64,000 nucleotides of DNA from Micromonospora pallida (GTDB lineage Bacteria > Actinomycetota > Actinomycetes > Mycobacteriales > Micromonosporaceae). Numbering within the stretch: the stretch's first letter is position 1; every line of letters begins with the position of its first letter. The position numbers and the translations under genes were made by a program. The stretch is taken from positions 7,379,001-7,443,000 of the forward strand of contig NZ_FMHW01000002.1 of the NCBI RefSeq assembly GCF_900090325.1, given 5' to 3'. Below the pieces are notes generated by a model. The model made no database searches, had not been told where the DNA came from, and worked only from the letters and a program-made list of their open reading frames with translations. Below, piece after piece: positions 52,811-62,403 of this stretch.

Positions 52811-54722
52811 GCAGCGAGCCGAGCAGGTCGCCGAGGATCTGCGGGCCGTGCTGGGTGAGGATGGATTCGAGGTGGAACTGCACGGATCGGAACCCCGCGC
52901 CGCGTAGGGCGTGCACCTCGCCGGACTCCGGGTTCCGGCTGATCTCGATGGCCCTCTGCTGGCCGTGGGGTACGAGGTCACGCTCGGCGCGGGCGGCGTA
53001 GGTGTTGTAGAAGCCCACGAGTTCGGACCGGCCGAACAGGTCGATCCGCTTCTGGACGCCCTGGTTGGGCAGCGCGCGCCGGACGATGTCGAAGCCGAGT
53101 TCGGCGGCGAGCACCTGGTGGCCCAGGCAGATGGCCAGGAACGGCACGGTGCCGGCGAGCAGCTCCCGGGTGAGGGCCCGGAGCGTGTTCATGCGCGGGT
53201 CGGTGGCGTCGCTCGGGTCGCCGGGGCCGGGACCGACGACGACGAGGTCGTAGCCCTCCGGACGCAGCGGCCGGTCGAACCGGGTGATCGTGGTCCGCAG
53301 CCCGAGGGCGCGCAACTGGTGGCCGAGCATCCCCGTGAACAGGTCCTCGTTGTCGACGACCAGCACGCGCCGTCCGTCCAGCGCCGGGTCCGGGGCCGCC
53401 CGGTGCGCCCCGTCGAGCCAGAACCGCGACAGCGTGGTGTTGCGGGCCCGCAGCGCCTGGCGTACCTGGGGATGGGTGGCCGGTGACGGGTCCGCCAGGG
53501 CGGCAGGCGCGCCTCCGGCGCCGGCGGGTGCGAGGCCGAGCGCCCGGAGCATGCCGGCGGCCTTGGCCTTCGTCTCGGCCACCTCGGACTCGGGGTCGGA
53601 GTCCCGGACCAGGGTGGCGCCGACGCCCAGGCGCAGCCGGCCACCGTCGCCGATCTCGGCGGTCCGGATCATGATCGCCGAGTCGAGCGTACGGCTGCCC
53701 GCCGCGTCCCGGCCGATCAGCGCGAGGACGCCCCCGTAGTACCCACGGCCGGTCGTCTCGTGCCGGGTGATGACCCGGAAGGCGTTCTCGAGTGGACTGC
53801 CGGTGACGGTCGGCGCCAGCAGGGTCTCCCGCAGCACGTCCCGTACGTCGAGGTCGCTGTCGCCGGTCAGGATGTACTCGGAGTGCGTCAGGCGCGCCAT
53901 TTCCTTGAGAAACGGACCGTGCACCCGGCCACCGAAAATGCACATCCGGGCCATCATTTTCAGTTCCTCGTCGACGACCATGTAGAGTTCGTTGGCCTCT
54001 TTCTGGTCGTTCAGGAATTCCAGAATCCCGGAAATCTCCGGGCCGGTCGCGGGGTGCCGGTAGGTCCCGCTGATCGGGTTCATCGAGACGGTGCCGTCGG
54101 TCAGGCTCACGTGCCGTTCCGGCGACGCGCCGATGAACGTTCCCGCGCCGGTGTGGAACAGGAACGTCCAGTACGACCCCAGTTCGCCGGTCAACAGCCG
54201 CCGGAAGATGGCGAGTTCGGTACGCACCGAGTGGTCGTCCAACCGTGCGGTGAAGGAACGCCGGATGACGAAGTTGGACCCGGCGCCCTGTCCGATCTCG
54301 TCACCCAGCACCTGCTTGACGATCTCCGCGTAGTGCTCGTCGCTGATGTCGAAGCCGGCCTCGGAGACGGGCACGTCCTGCTCGGGCAGCCCGGCCAGGG
54401 CCTGGTCGCGGCTGAGTTCGGCCTGCTCGTGGACGCGCATGGCGAGCAGCGGCGCGCCGTCGTCGTGGCAGCTGAACCCGCGCTCGGTGATCTGCCGGTA
54501 CGGCACCGCCACGAGCAGGTCGTGCCGCGCGCCGCCCGCCAGCCCGTCGGGCAGGGGCAGTTCGGCGAGCCGGTCCACGCCGCATACCTCGCCGGTCAGC
54601 ACCTCCACGCGCGCGTCCCGGTCCGAGCCGGGCCGGTACAGCAGGGCGAAGGCACGCCCGTCCTCGCCGAGGCCGGCCAGAACGTCCGGGAGGCTGGCCA
54701 TGCGCGAATCCGTCCCGTCCAT
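52755..54722 (-). CDS. PhzE-type 2-amino-2-deoxyisochorismate synthase (chorismate-binding + glutamine amidotransferase fusion)
   Basis: The 655-residue enzyme converts chorismate and glutamine to 2-amino-2-deoxyisochorismate. The N-terminal MST domain includes FLFHTGAGTFIGASPERHVS, MNPISGTYRHP, DEELKMMARMC, LMVVDEE-type helix residues and GRGYYGGVLALIGRD. The class I amidotransferase domain starts near residue 455: VVGPGPGDPSD, nucleophile Cys in LAICLGHQVLA, and the His/Glu pair in VQFHLESILTQ. The fused order, length and neighbouring PhzD point to PhzE rather than anthranilate synthase. The start is the ATG at 54722 after AAAGGGAGCGAC. It is divergent from the aspartokinase gene. Confidence 0.9.
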   Translation of the reverse strand: MDGTDSRMASLPDVLAGLGEDGRAFALLYRPGSDRDARVEVLTGEVCGVDRLAELPLPDGLAGGARHDLLVAVPYRQITERGFSCHDDGAPLLAMRVHEQAELSRDQALAGLPEQDVPVSEAGFDISDEHYAEIVKQVLGDEIGQGAGSNFVIRRSFTARLDDHSVRTELAIFRRLLTGELGSYWTFLFHTGAGTFIGASPERHVSLTDGTVSMNPISGTYRHPATGPEISGILEFLNDQKEANELYMVVDEELKMMARMCIFGGRVHGPFLKEMARLTHSEYILTGDSDLDVRDVLRETLLAPTVTGSPLENAFRVITRHETTGRGYYGGVLALIGRDAAGSRTLDSAIMIRTAEIGDGGRLRLGVGATLVRDSDPESEVAETKAKAAGMLRALGLAPAGAGGAPAALADPSPATHPQVRQALRARNTTLSRFWLDGAHRAAPDPALDGRRVLVVDNEDLFTGMLGHQLRALGLRTTITRFDRPLRPEGYDLVVVGPGPGDPSDATDPRMNTLRALTRELLAGTVPFLAICLGHQVLAAELGFDIVRRALPNQGVQKRIDLFGRSELVGFYNTYAARAERDLVPHGQQRAIEISRNPESGEVHALRGAGFRSVQFHLESILTQHGPQILGDLLGSLLSEAGAGVPDARVAAPRR

Positions 54723-54932
54723 GTCGCTCCCTTTGCATGAGTTCGGATCGCCCCTGTCGATACTGCGGCGGCGAAACACGTCGCACATGACGTGAGGCCG
54801 CCGTCCCGTATCTCCGGTAACGCCCCAGCGGTATGGCGTAAACACATGAATGAGGGGCCACTACTCGCACAGGTCGTAGCCGGACAGGGGTGCCGCGATT
54901 ACTGTCAACGGCACACCAGTTCAACGAGGGCG

Positions 54933-56243
54933 GTGAATACGACTGTGGATGTGCTGGTCCAGAAATACGGCGGTACCTCGCTCCAGACTCTGGACTGCGT
55001 TCGGCAGGCCGCCCTGCGTGTCGCGGCGGCGCGGCGGTGCGGATCGGCGGTGGCCGTGGTGGTCTCGGCGCGCGGCAGCAGGACCGACGAGCTGCTGCGG
55101 TTGGCAGCGGACGTCGGTGCCACCGAGCCGTCCCGGGAACTGGACCAGTTGCTGGCCGTCGGCGAGTGCGAGTCGGCGGCGCTGATGGCGCTCACCCTGA
55201 ACGGGCTGGGGGTGCCGGCGGTCTCGCTGACCGGCCACCAGGCCGGGATCCAGACCACCGACCGGCACGGCGACGCGCTCATCTCGCGGATCGGGGCCAC
55301 CCGCGTGCAGGCGGCACTGGACGGTGGCGAGGTCGCCGTGGTGACGGGCTTCCAGGGGGTGGACCGCGCCGGGGACGTCGCCACGCTCGGCCGGGGTGGC
55401 TCCGACACCACCGCCGTCGCGCTGGCGGCGCGACTCGGTGCCTCGGCGTGCGAGATCTACACCGACGTGGACGGCGTCTTCAGCGCCGACCCCCGCATCC
55501 TGCCCGCGGCCCGCTGCCTGCCGTGGGTCCAGCCCGGCGTCATGGCGGAGATGGCGTTCGCCGGCGCGCGGATCCTGCACTCCCGCTGCATCGAACTCGC
55601 CGCCATGGAAGGGGTCGAAGTGCGCGTCCGCAACGCGTCGTCACAGGCGCCCGGCACCGTCGTCGTGGACCGCCCGGACGGCCAGCCGCTGGAGACCCGG
55701 CGGGCCGTCACGGCGGTGACCCACGACACCGACGTGGCGCGGGTGCTGGTGCACTGCCGGGACAGCCACCGGGACCTGGCTCCCGACGTGTTCGAGGTGC
55801 TGGCCGCCCAGGGCACGGTGGTGGACCTGGTGGCCCGGTCCGGGCCGTACGAGAACGAGTTCCGGATGGGGTTCACCATCCGCCGCAGCCAGGCCAACTC
55901 GGTGCGGACCGCCCTGCACGAGCTGACCGCCTCCTTCGGCGGGGGCGTGCACTTCGACGAGAACGTCGGCAAGGTGTCGGTGGTCGGAATGGGCCTGCTC
56001 AGCCGTCCCGAGTACACCGCCCGGCTGATGGCGGCCCTGGCCGCGGCCGGGATCCCGACAAGCTGGATCTCCACCTCCCAGCTGCGGCTGTCCGTGATCG
56101 TGCCGCTGGAACGCACCGTCGACGCCGTCGAGACCCTGCACCGCGAGTTCCAGCTCGACCGGCACGAGCCGGCAGCCGCCGTCTCCACCGCGTCCCGGCA
56201 GACCGGCACGTCCGCGACCTCCGGCCGTTCCGCCACCGCTTGA
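54933..56243 (+). CDS. Aspartokinase (cluster copy)
   Basis: The enzyme phosphorylates aspartate, leading to aspartate semialdehyde. The roughly 436-residue protein has the kinase start VDVLVQKYGGTSLQTLDCVR, SARGSRTDELLRLA, TLGRGGSDTTAVALAARLGA, ACEIYTDVDGVFSADPRI and two C-terminal ACT domains (KVSVVGMGLLSRPEYTARLM; IPTSWISTSQLRLSVIVP). The ACT regulatory sequence differs from the usual ISTSEIRISCVV type, so feedback control may be altered. The start is a GTG at 54933 or 54945; GAGGG lies just before. Its place before a GriI-like aldolase suggests it feeds aspartate semialdehyde into the 3-amino-4-hydroxybenzoate route. Confidence 0.9.
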   Translation: MNTTVDVLVQKYGGTSLQTLDCVRQAALRVAAARRCGSAVAVVVSARGSRTDELLRLAADVGATEPSRELDQLLAVGECESAALMALTLNGLGVPAVSLTGHQAGIQTTDRHGDALISRIGATRVQAALDGGEVAVVTGFQGVDRAGDVATLGRGGSDTTAVALAARLGASACEIYTDVDGVFSADPRILPAARCLPWVQPGVMAEMAFAGARILHSRCIELAAMEGVEVRVRNASSQAPGTVVVDRPDGQPLETRRAVTAVTHDTDVARVLVHCRDSHRDLAPDVFEVLAAQGTVVDLVARSGPYENEFRMGFTIRRSQANSVRTALHELTASFGGGVHFDENVGKVSVVGMGLLSRPEYTARLMAALAAAGIPTSWISTSQLRLSVIVPLERTVDAVETLHREFQLDRHEPAAAVSTASRQTGTSATSGRSATA

Positions 56244-56258
56244 GAGAGGCAGGACCCA

Positions 56259-57080
56259 GTGGCTGTACTCAACGCCTCGTTCGCCCGAGGCCTCCGCCTG
56301 CGTCGCCTGTTCCGGCACGGCGACGGCCGCCTGCTCGTCGTCCCGCTCGACCATTCCGTTACCGACGGGCCGCTGCGTCGCGACCTGAACGCCCTGCTCG
56401 GTGAACTGTCCGGCACCGGGGTCGACGCCGTGGTCCTGCACAAGGGCAGTCTCCGCCACGTCGACCACGGCTGGTTCGGCGACATGTCGCTGATCCTGCA
56501 CCTGAGCGTGAGCACCAGGCACGCTCCGGATCCGGACGCGAAGTACCTGGTCGCGCACGTGGAGGAGGCGCTGCGGCTGGGCGCCGACGCGGTCAGCGTG
56601 CACGTCAACCTGGGCTCACCCCAGGAGGCCCGGCAGATTGCCGACCTGGCGGCCGTGGCGGGGGAGTGTGAACGCTGGAACGTCCCGCTGCTCGCCATGG
56701 TGTACGCCCGGGGACCGCAGATCAGCAACCCACGGGCACCGGAACTCGTGGCACACGCCGCGACCCTGGCCGCCGACCTCGGCGCGGACATCGTCAAGAC
56801 CGACTACGCCGGCACCCCCGAGCAGATGGCCGACGTCGTCCGCGCCTGTCCCATCCCGCTCATCGTGGCCGGCGGCGCCCGCTCGACCGACCCCGCGACC
56901 GTACTGGCCTACGTGTCGGACGCGCTGCGCGGCGGTGCCGTCGGAGTGGCGATGGGGCGCAACGTCTTCCAGGCCGACCGGCCCGGCTGGATGGCCGCCG
57001 AGGTCGCGCGGCTGGTGCACGAACCACGGCACGCCCCGGACCGGGCCGACGCCGACACCCGGCTCGCCCTCACCTACTGA
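56259..57080 (+). CDS. GriI-like class I (DhnA family) aldolase
   Basis: GriI condenses aspartate semialdehyde with dihydroxyacetone phosphate to a C7 amino-sugar-like phosphate, first step to 3-amino-4-hydroxybenzoate. The 273-residue protein has the DhnA family start LRLRRLFRHGDGRLLVVPLD, HSVTDGP, the Schiff-base Lys in GADIVKTDYAGTP, and VAGGARSTDPATVLAYVSDA and VGVAMGRNVFQ phosphate-binding segments. It lies 15 bases after aspartokinase and just before the GriH-like gene, which fixes the assignment better than the aldolase motif alone. The start is a GTG with GAGAGGCAGG upstream. Confidence 0.88.
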   Translation: MAVLNASFARGLRLRRLFRHGDGRLLVVPLDHSVTDGPLRRDLNALLGELSGTGVDAVVLHKGSLRHVDHGWFGDMSLILHLSVSTRHAPDPDAKYLVAHVEEALRLGADAVSVHVNLGSPQEARQIADLAAVAGECERWNVPLLAMVYARGPQISNPRAPELVAHAATLAADLGADIVKTDYAGTPEQMADVVRACPIPLIVAGGARSTDPATVLAYVSDALRGGAVGVAMGRNVFQADRPGWMAAEVARLVHEPRHAPDRADADTRLALTY

Positions 57081-57110
57081 CTCGCCGACCCTTCCGCCGA
57101 GGAGACCCCC

Positions 57111-58214
57111 GTGAAGCTGTGCTGGCTGGACATTCGTAACGTCGACGGCGCCAAGGCGGCGATCGTCGAGGAGGCCGTCCACCAGCGGGTGGACGCCATC
57201 GTGGCGGCCGACCCGGCCGACCTGGAACCGCTTCCCCCGACGGTGAAGAAGGTGCTGTTCCCGCAGGGCCAGCCGCTGCCGGAGAAGCTGGCCCCCGCCG
57301 ACCTGGTCATCGTCGAGCCGGCCCGGCACGGGGATCCCGCCGCGCTGGCCCAGCAGTACCCGGACGTGGAGTTCGGCCGGTACGTGGAGATCGTCGACGC
57401 GGACAGCCTCGAGGACGCCTGCCGCGCCGCGCGCCACGAGCGGTGGAGCCTGCTGTACTTCCGGGACCCCACCAAGATCCCGCTGGAGATCGTGCTGGCC
57501 GCCGCAGCCGGCGCGGACGGCAGCATCATCACCCAGGTGGCCGACGTCGAGGAGGCGGAGATCGTCTTCGGGGTCCTCGAACACGGCTCCGACGGCGTGA
57601 TGCTCGCCCCCCACATCCCGGGGGAGGCCACCGCGCTGCGGACCGCCGCAGTCAGCCGGGCGGCGGACCTGGAACTGGTGGAGCTGGAGGTCACCGGAAT
57701 CCGGCGGGTGGGCATGGGCGAACGCGCCTGCGTGGACACCTGCACGAACTTCCGGCTGGACGAGGGCATCCTGGTCGGCTCGCACTCCACTGGCATGATC
57801 CTGTGCTGTAGCGAGACCCACCCCCTGCCGTACATGCCGACCCGGCCGTTCCGGGTCAACGCCGGCGCGCTGCACTCGTACACGCTGTCGGCCAACGGGC
57901 GGACCAACTACCTCAGCGAGTTGACCTCCGGCGGTCGGGTGCTCGCCGTCGACTCGCAGGGGAAGTCCCGGATCGTCACCGTGGGCCGGGTCAAGATCGA
58001 GACGCGTCCGCTGCTCGCGATCGACGCGGTCTCGCCGTCGGGCGTGACGGTGAACCTCATCGTCCAGGACGACTGGCACGTACGGGTGCTCGGGCCGGGC
58101 GGAACGGTGCTGAACGTCACCGAGCTGACCGCGGGCACGAAGGTCCTCGGCTACCTACCGGTCGAGAAGCGGCACGTCGGCTACCCGATCGACGAGTTCT
58201 GCATCGAGAAGTGA
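57111..58214 (+). CDS. GriH-like / 3-dehydroquinate synthase II family cyclase
   Basis: GriH cyclises and aromatises the GriI product to 3-amino-4-hydroxybenzoate. The 367-residue protein belongs to the DHQ synthase II (AroB') family: LCWLDIRNVDGAKAAIVEEA, EVTGIRRVGMGERACVDTC, GSHSTGMILCCSETHPLPYM, RPFRVNAGALHSYTL, TNYLSELTSGGRVLAVDSQG and the end RHVGYPIDEFCIEK. An AGGAGACC site precedes the GTG start. Together with the aldolase it forms the aspartate-semialdehyde branch of the cluster. Confidence 0.9.
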   Translation: MKLCWLDIRNVDGAKAAIVEEAVHQRVDAIVAADPADLEPLPPTVKKVLFPQGQPLPEKLAPADLVIVEPARHGDPAALAQQYPDVEFGRYVEIVDADSLEDACRAARHERWSLLYFRDPTKIPLEIVLAAAAGADGSIITQVADVEEAEIVFGVLEHGSDGVMLAPHIPGEATALRTAAVSRAADLELVELEVTGIRRVGMGERACVDTCTNFRLDEGILVGSHSTGMILCCSETHPLPYMPTRPFRVNAGALHSYTLSANGRTNYLSELTSGGRVLAVDSQGKSRIVTVGRVKIETRPLLAIDAVSPSGVTVNLIVQDDWHVRVLGPGGTVLNVTELTAGTKVLGYLPVEKRHVGYPIDEFCIEK

Positions 58215-58239
58215 GCGACGGCGCGATGAGGAACAAGCC

Positions 58240-58997
58240 ATGATTGGGCAGGTACTCGACTTCCACGTGCGCCTGGCCCCCGGCCGGGCGCCGGGGAGCG
58301 GCTGCTGTCGACGTTGGACGAGTGCGGGCTGGAGCGGGCGGTGGTCTGCGCGGGCGGCACCATCGACCTGGACCGGCTGTCCCGCCAGCTCGTCGAGGGC
58401 GGGCACGTCGAGACCGACGCCGACAACGACGCGGTGCTGGCCGCCTGCGCGGGCACCGACGGCCGTCTGGTGCCGTTCTTCTTCGCCAACCCGTACCGCC
58501 CGCCCGAGGTCTACCGCGCCAGGGCCGCCGAGTTCCGCGGCCTGGAGGTCTCGCCCGCCGTGCACGGCGTCGCCCTGGCCGATCCCCGGGTCGCCGACCT
58601 CGTCGCCGTGGCGGCCGAGTTCGACCACCCGGTGTACACGGTCTGCCTGGAACGTCCGGGCGCGGGCGTGGCCGACCTGGTCACCCTGGGCCGCCGGTTC
58701 CCACAGGTGAACTTCGTGCTCGGCCACAGCGGCATCGGCAACATCGACCTCTACGCGCTCACCCTGATCCAGGACGAACCCAACATCCTGCTGGAGACCT
58801 CCGGCGGCTACACGTGCGTGGTCGAGGCGGCGCTGCGCCGCCTCGGCGCCGGTCGGGTGCTGTTCGGCTCCGAGTACCCGCTCCAGCACCCGACCGTGGA
58901 ACTGGCCAAGTACCAGGCGCTGCGGATCCCGCCCGAGCAGTGGCGGCAGGTCGCCTGGGACAACGCGCATCGACTGCTGGGAGAAGAGAAGCGGTGA
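58240..58997 (+). CDS. Amidohydrolase-family (ACMSD-like) enzyme with apparent one-base frameshift
   Basis: An ATG at 58240 opens with IGQVLDFHVRLAPGRAPG, whose DxHxR start is the N-terminal metal site of amidohydrolase-2 / ACMSD-type decarboxylases. That frame then fails. The rest of the protein is in another frame from about 58296 (ERLLSTLDECGLERAVVC ... QVNFVLGHSGIGNIDLYALT ... LFGSEYPLQHP ... AWDNAHRLLGEEKR). One extra G in the GGGG at 58293-58296 would join both parts into about 252 residues. It is either a sequencing error or a broken gene. A TTG at 58314 would lose the metal motif. The likely role is decarboxylation or hydrolysis of an aromatic intermediate. Confidence 0.75.
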
Positions 58998-60310
58998 ACG
59001 AGTTAAGCCCTGACCTGCCCCAACTCGGCCAGTGGCACGGGCCGGAAGACCTGCAGCGCCTACAGGAGAAGCAGCTTTCGCAGACCGTCACCTGGGCGGC
59101 CCGCTCGCCGTTCTACCGCGAGCGGCTGAACTCGGCGGCCCTGCCCGCCACCGCCGCCGACCTCGCCGGCCTGCCGCTGACCACCAAGCAGGACCTACGG
59201 GACAACTACCCCTTCGGGATGCTCGCCGTCCCGAAGGCACGGCTGGCCACCTATCACGAGTCGAGCGGGACCGCCGGCAAGCCCACGCCCTCCTACTACA
59301 CGGCAGAGGACTGGACCGACCTGGCCGAGCGGTTCGCCCGCAAGTGGATCGGGATGTCGGCCGAAGACGTCTTCCTGGTGCGTACGCCGTACGCGCTGCT
59401 GCTGACCGGGCATCTCGCGCACGCCGCCGGACGGCTGCGCGGGGCCACCGTGGTGCCCGGCGACAACCGGTCGCTGGCCATGCCGTACGCCCGGGTGGTC
59501 CGGGTCATGCACGACCTGGAGGTCACGCTGACCTGGTCGGTGCCGACCGAATGCCTCATCTGGGCCGCCGCGGCGACCGCGGCCGGACACCGCCCCGACG
59601 CCGACTTCCCCGCGCTGCGGGCGCTGTTCGTCGGCGGCGAGCCGCTCACCGACGCCCGCCGTCGCCGGATCAGCCGGCTGTGGGGGGTGCCGGTCATCGA
59701 GGAGTACGGCTCCACGGAGACCGGCAGCCTCGCCGGCGAGTGCCAGTACGGCCGGATGCACCTGTGGGCCGACCGGGCGCTCTTCGAGGTGTACGACCCG
59801 CAGACCGGCACGGTCAGCGCGGAGGGGGACGGCCAACTGGTGGTCACGCCGCTGTTCCGCGAGGCGATGCCGCTGCTGCGCTACAACCTCGAGGACGACG
59901 TGTCGGTCTCCTACGACGACTGCGACTGCGGCTGGAAGCTGCCCACGGTCCGGGTGCTCGGCCGGGCGGCGTTCGGCTACCGGGTCGGCAACGCCACGAT
60001 CACCCAGCACCGGCTGGAGGAGATCGTCTTCTCCCTGCCGGAGTCCCACGGGGTGGTGTTCTGGCGGGCCAAGGCGGAACCGACGACGCTGCGGATCGAG
60101 ATTGAGGTGGCCGAGGAACACCGGGCCGCCGCCCAGGCGGAGCTGACCGCCTCGGTACGGGCCGCGTTCGGGGTCGACAGCGAGGTCGTCGGGCTGGCCC
60201 CGGGGACGCTGGTACCGCGCGAGGCACTGACCAACATGCCGGACGTGGTCAAGCCGCGCAGCCTGTTCGGACCCGACGAGGACTGGGGCAAAGCGCTCCT
60301 CTACTACTGA
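58994..60310 (+). CDS. Phenylacetate-CoA-ligase-like adenylate-forming enzyme
   Basis: The 438-residue protein belongs to the PaaK branch of the adenylating superfamily. Motifs: LPLTTKQDLRDNYPFGM, the ATP loop YHESSGTAGKPTPSYYT, LFVGGEPLTDARRRRI, VIEEYGSTETGSLAGEC and LRYNLEDDVSVSYDDCDCG. It should activate an aryl acid, probably 3-hydroxyanthranilate, as the AMP ester or thioester for amide formation. The GTG start overlaps the amidohydrolase stop (GTGA). There is no carrier protein or CoA-specific domain in the window, so whether it forms a CoA ester or transfers directly to an amine is open. Confidence 0.88.
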   Translation: MNELSPDLPQLGQWHGPEDLQRLQEKQLSQTVTWAARSPFYRERLNSAALPATAADLAGLPLTTKQDLRDNYPFGMLAVPKARLATYHESSGTAGKPTPSYYTAEDWTDLAERFARKWIGMSAEDVFLVRTPYALLLTGHLAHAAGRLRGATVVPGDNRSLAMPYARVVRVMHDLEVTLTWSVPTECLIWAAAATAAGHRPDADFPALRALFVGGEPLTDARRRRISRLWGVPVIEEYGSTETGSLAGECQYGRMHLWADRALFEVYDPQTGTVSAEGDGQLVVTPLFREAMPLLRYNLEDDVSVSYDDCDCGWKLPTVRVLGRAAFGYRVGNATITQHRLEEIVFSLPESHGVVFWRAKAEPTTLRIEIEVAEEHRAAAQAELTASVRAAFGVDSEVVGLAPGTLVPREALTNMPDVVKPRSLFGPDEDWGKALLYY

Positions 60311-60321
60311 CGGGAGCCGTC

Positions 60322-61512
60322 ATGCGGCAGATCCGGGTGGCCGTGGTCGGGGCCGGCATCGCCGGCCTCGCCCTCGCCGCCGCCCTGCGCCGGGCCGGCA
60401 TCGACTGCCACGTCTACGAGCAGGCGGAGCGGCTGACCGAGGTGGGGGCGGGCGTACAGGTGGCGCCCAACGCCACCCGGCTGCTGCACCAACTGGGCCT
60501 GCGTGAGCAACTGCGCGCCGTCGCGGTCGCCCCGCAGGCGATCGAGATGCGCCGCTGGGACGACGGCCGGATCCTGCAACGCACCCCGTTGGGCAGCCTG
60601 TGCCGCCAACGCTTCGGGGCGCCCTACTACGCCCTGCACCGGGCGGACCTGCACGCCGGCCTGCTCTCGCTCGTGCCGCCGGACCGGGTGCACCTCGGCG
60701 CCCGCCTCGTCGCCGTGACGCAACGCGCCGACGAGGCCCGGCTGCACCTGGCCGACGGTACGACGGTCGCGGCCGACCTGGTCGTCGGCGCCGACGGCAT
60801 CCACTCGATCGTGCGCGACCAGATCGTGGCCGACCGGCCACGGTACTCCGGGCAGACGATCTACCGGGGGCTGGTCCCGGCCGACCGGGTGCCGTTCCTG
60901 CTCACCGAGCCCCGGGTGCGGTTGTGGCTCGGACCGGACCAGCACCTGGTGTGCTACCCGGTGTCGTCCGGCCGGCAGGTGAGCTTCGGCGCGACCGTGT
61001 CCGCCTCGGACTGGCGGGCGGAGTCGTGGTCGGCGCGGGGTGACGTCGCCGACCTCGCGGCGGCGTACGCGGGCTGGCACCCGGACGTCGCCCGGCTGAT
61101 CGGCGCGGCGGGGACGGTCAACCGGTGGGCCCTGCACGACCGGGACAGCATCGACCGGCTCAGCTCGGGACGGGTGGTCGTCATCGGCGACGCCGCGCAC
61201 CCGATGCTGCCGTTCCAGGCGCAGGGCGCGAACCAGGCGATCGAGGACGCTGTCGTGCTCGCGCTCTGCCTGGCCGACGCCGGCCCGGACGACCTGGACG
61301 CGGCCCTGCGCCGCTACGAACGGATCCGCCTGCCCCGCACCACGCGGATCCAGCAGCAGTCCCGGGCCAACGCGGAGACCTTCCACCTGGCCGACGGGGA
61401 CGCGCAGCGTCGCCGCGACACCTCTGCCCAGACCGCGTCGGGTCTGGACCGGCATGAGTGGCTCTTCGGGTACGACGCCGAGCAGGCCACCACGACCAGC
61501 AGGAGCGCATGA
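60322..61512 (+). CDS. FAD-dependent aromatic hydroxylase (salicylate / 3-hydroxybenzoate hydroxylase type)
   Basis: The 396-residue class A flavoprotein monooxygenase has [20 protein letters not shown] (GxGxxG), [21 protein letters not shown], the DG motif [15 protein letters not shown] and the GD motif [20 protein letters not shown]. It uses NAD(P)H and O2 to hydroxylate phenolic rings. Salicylate-hydroxylase relatives can also decarboxylate. In this cluster it may turn 3-amino-4-hydroxybenzoate into an aminohydroquinone/aminoquinone. It is 11 bases after the ligase, and its stop overlaps the next start. Confidence 0.9.
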   Translation: MRQIRVAVVGAGIAGLALAAALRRAGIDCHVYEQAERLTEVGAGVQVAPNATRLLHQLGLREQLRAVAVAPQAIEMRRWDDGRILQRTPLGSLCRQRFGAPYYALHRADLHAGLLSLVPPDRVHLGARLVAVTQRADEARLHLADGTTVAADLVVGADGIHSIVRDQIVADRPRYSGQTIYRGLVPADRVPFLLTEPRVRLWLGPDQHLVCYPVSSGRQVSFGATVSASDWRAESWSARGDVADLAAAYAGWHPDVARLIGAAGTVNRWALHDRDSIDRLSSGRVVVIGDAAHPMLPFQAQGANQAIEDAVVLALCLADAGPDDLDAALRRYERIRLPRTTRIQQQSRANAETFHLADGDAQRRRDTSAQTASGLDRHEWLFGYDAEQATTTSRSA

Positions 61513-62297
61513 TGGAACTGACCGGAATCGAGTCGACCGTCGCCCTGGTCACCGGTGCGGCGCAGGGCATCGGGGCGGCCGTGGCGGGCGTCCTGGCCGG
61601 TGCGGGAGCGCACGTCGCGGCGGTGGACCGCAACGCCGAGGCGCTCGCCACCGTGGTGACCAAACTCGAGGCCGAGGGCGTGACGGCCCGTGGCTACGGC
61701 GTCGACGTGTGCGACAGCGCGGCCGTGGACGCGCTCGTGCGGCGGGTCGAGGACGAGCTGGGGCCGATCGGCATCCTGGTCAACGCGGCCGGTGTGCTGC
61801 ACACCGCCCGGGTGGTCGAGCTGTCGGACCGGCAGTGGAGCGAGACCTTCTCGGTCAACGCCACCGGAGTGTTCCACCTGTCCCGGGCGGTGGCCCGGCG
61901 GATGATCCCCCGCCGCCGGGGCGCGATCGTGACCGTGGCGTCGAACGCCGCCGGCGTGCCGCGTACGGAGATGGCCGCGTACGCCGCCTCGAAGGCCGCG
62001 TCCGCCCACTTCACCCGGTGCCTGGGGCTGGAGCTGGCGGACTACGGCATCCGGTGCAACGTCGTCTCGCCCGGCTCGACCGACACCCCGATGCTGCGCG
62101 CGATGCTCGGCGAGGACGGTGACCCGAGGCAGGTGATCGAGGGCTCGCCGGCCGCGTACAAGGTCGGCATCCCGCTGCGGAAGGTGGCCCAGCCACGGGA
62201 CGTGGCCGAGGCGGTCGCGTACCTCGTGTCCGACCAGGCCGGTCACGTCACGATGCACGACCTGTACGTGGACGGCGGAGCCGCCCTGCACGTGTGA
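61509..62297 (+). CDS. EntA/DhbA-like dehydrogenase (2,3-dihydro-3-hydroxyanthranilate dehydrogenase candidate)
   Basis: The 262-residue SDR resembles 2,3-dihydro-2,3-dihydroxybenzoate dehydrogenases: [59 protein letters not shown] and the catalytic YAASKAA, then [16 protein letters not shown]. In this context it would oxidise the PhzD product 2,3-dihydro-3-hydroxyanthranilate to 3-hydroxyanthranilate. The double ATG (61509/61512) overlaps the hydroxylase stop. The last 24 bases, including the stop codon, are repeated three more times downstream. Confidence 0.88.
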   Translation: MMELTGIESTVALVTGAAQGIGAAVAGVLAGAGAHVAAVDRNAEALATVVTKLEAEGVTARGYGVDVCDSAAVDALVRRVEDELGPIGILVNAAGVLHTARVVELSDRQWSETFSVNATGVFHLSRAVARRMIPRRRGAIVTVASNAAGVPRTEMAAYAASKAASAHFTRCLGLELADYGIRCNVVSPGSTDTPMLRAMLGEDGDPRQVIEGSPAAYKVGIPLRKVAQPRDVAEAVAYLVSDQAGHVTMHDLYVDGGAALHV

Positions 62298-62371
62298 AGG
62301 CGGAGCCGCCCTGCACGTGTGACGGCGGCACTGCCCGCACGTGTGACGGCGGAGCTTGCCGGTACGTGTGA
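62274..62371 (+). repeat. Four tandem 23-24-base repeats including the dehydrogenase stop codon
   Basis: Units at 62274-62297, 62299-62322, 62324-62346 and 62348-62371 share GGCGGAGCCGCCCTGCACGT and end in GTGTGA. The first is the coding end of the dehydrogenase gene, the second is identical, and the third and fourth are diverged. Each contains a GGCGG/CCGCC-like stem and a CACGTG or TACGTG core. They fill the gap before the PhzD-like gene. Confidence 0.85.
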
Positions 62372-62403
62372 CAGCGCAGACTGAACCCAGGAGGCGAAGG
62401 ACC

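Noticed and set aside
52755..54722. The chorismate enzyme as anthranilate synthase (TrpE-TrpG fusion)
   Set aside because: Fused order, length and the PhzD and EntA-like partners in the same cluster fit PhzE better, and no other trp biosynthesis gene is present.
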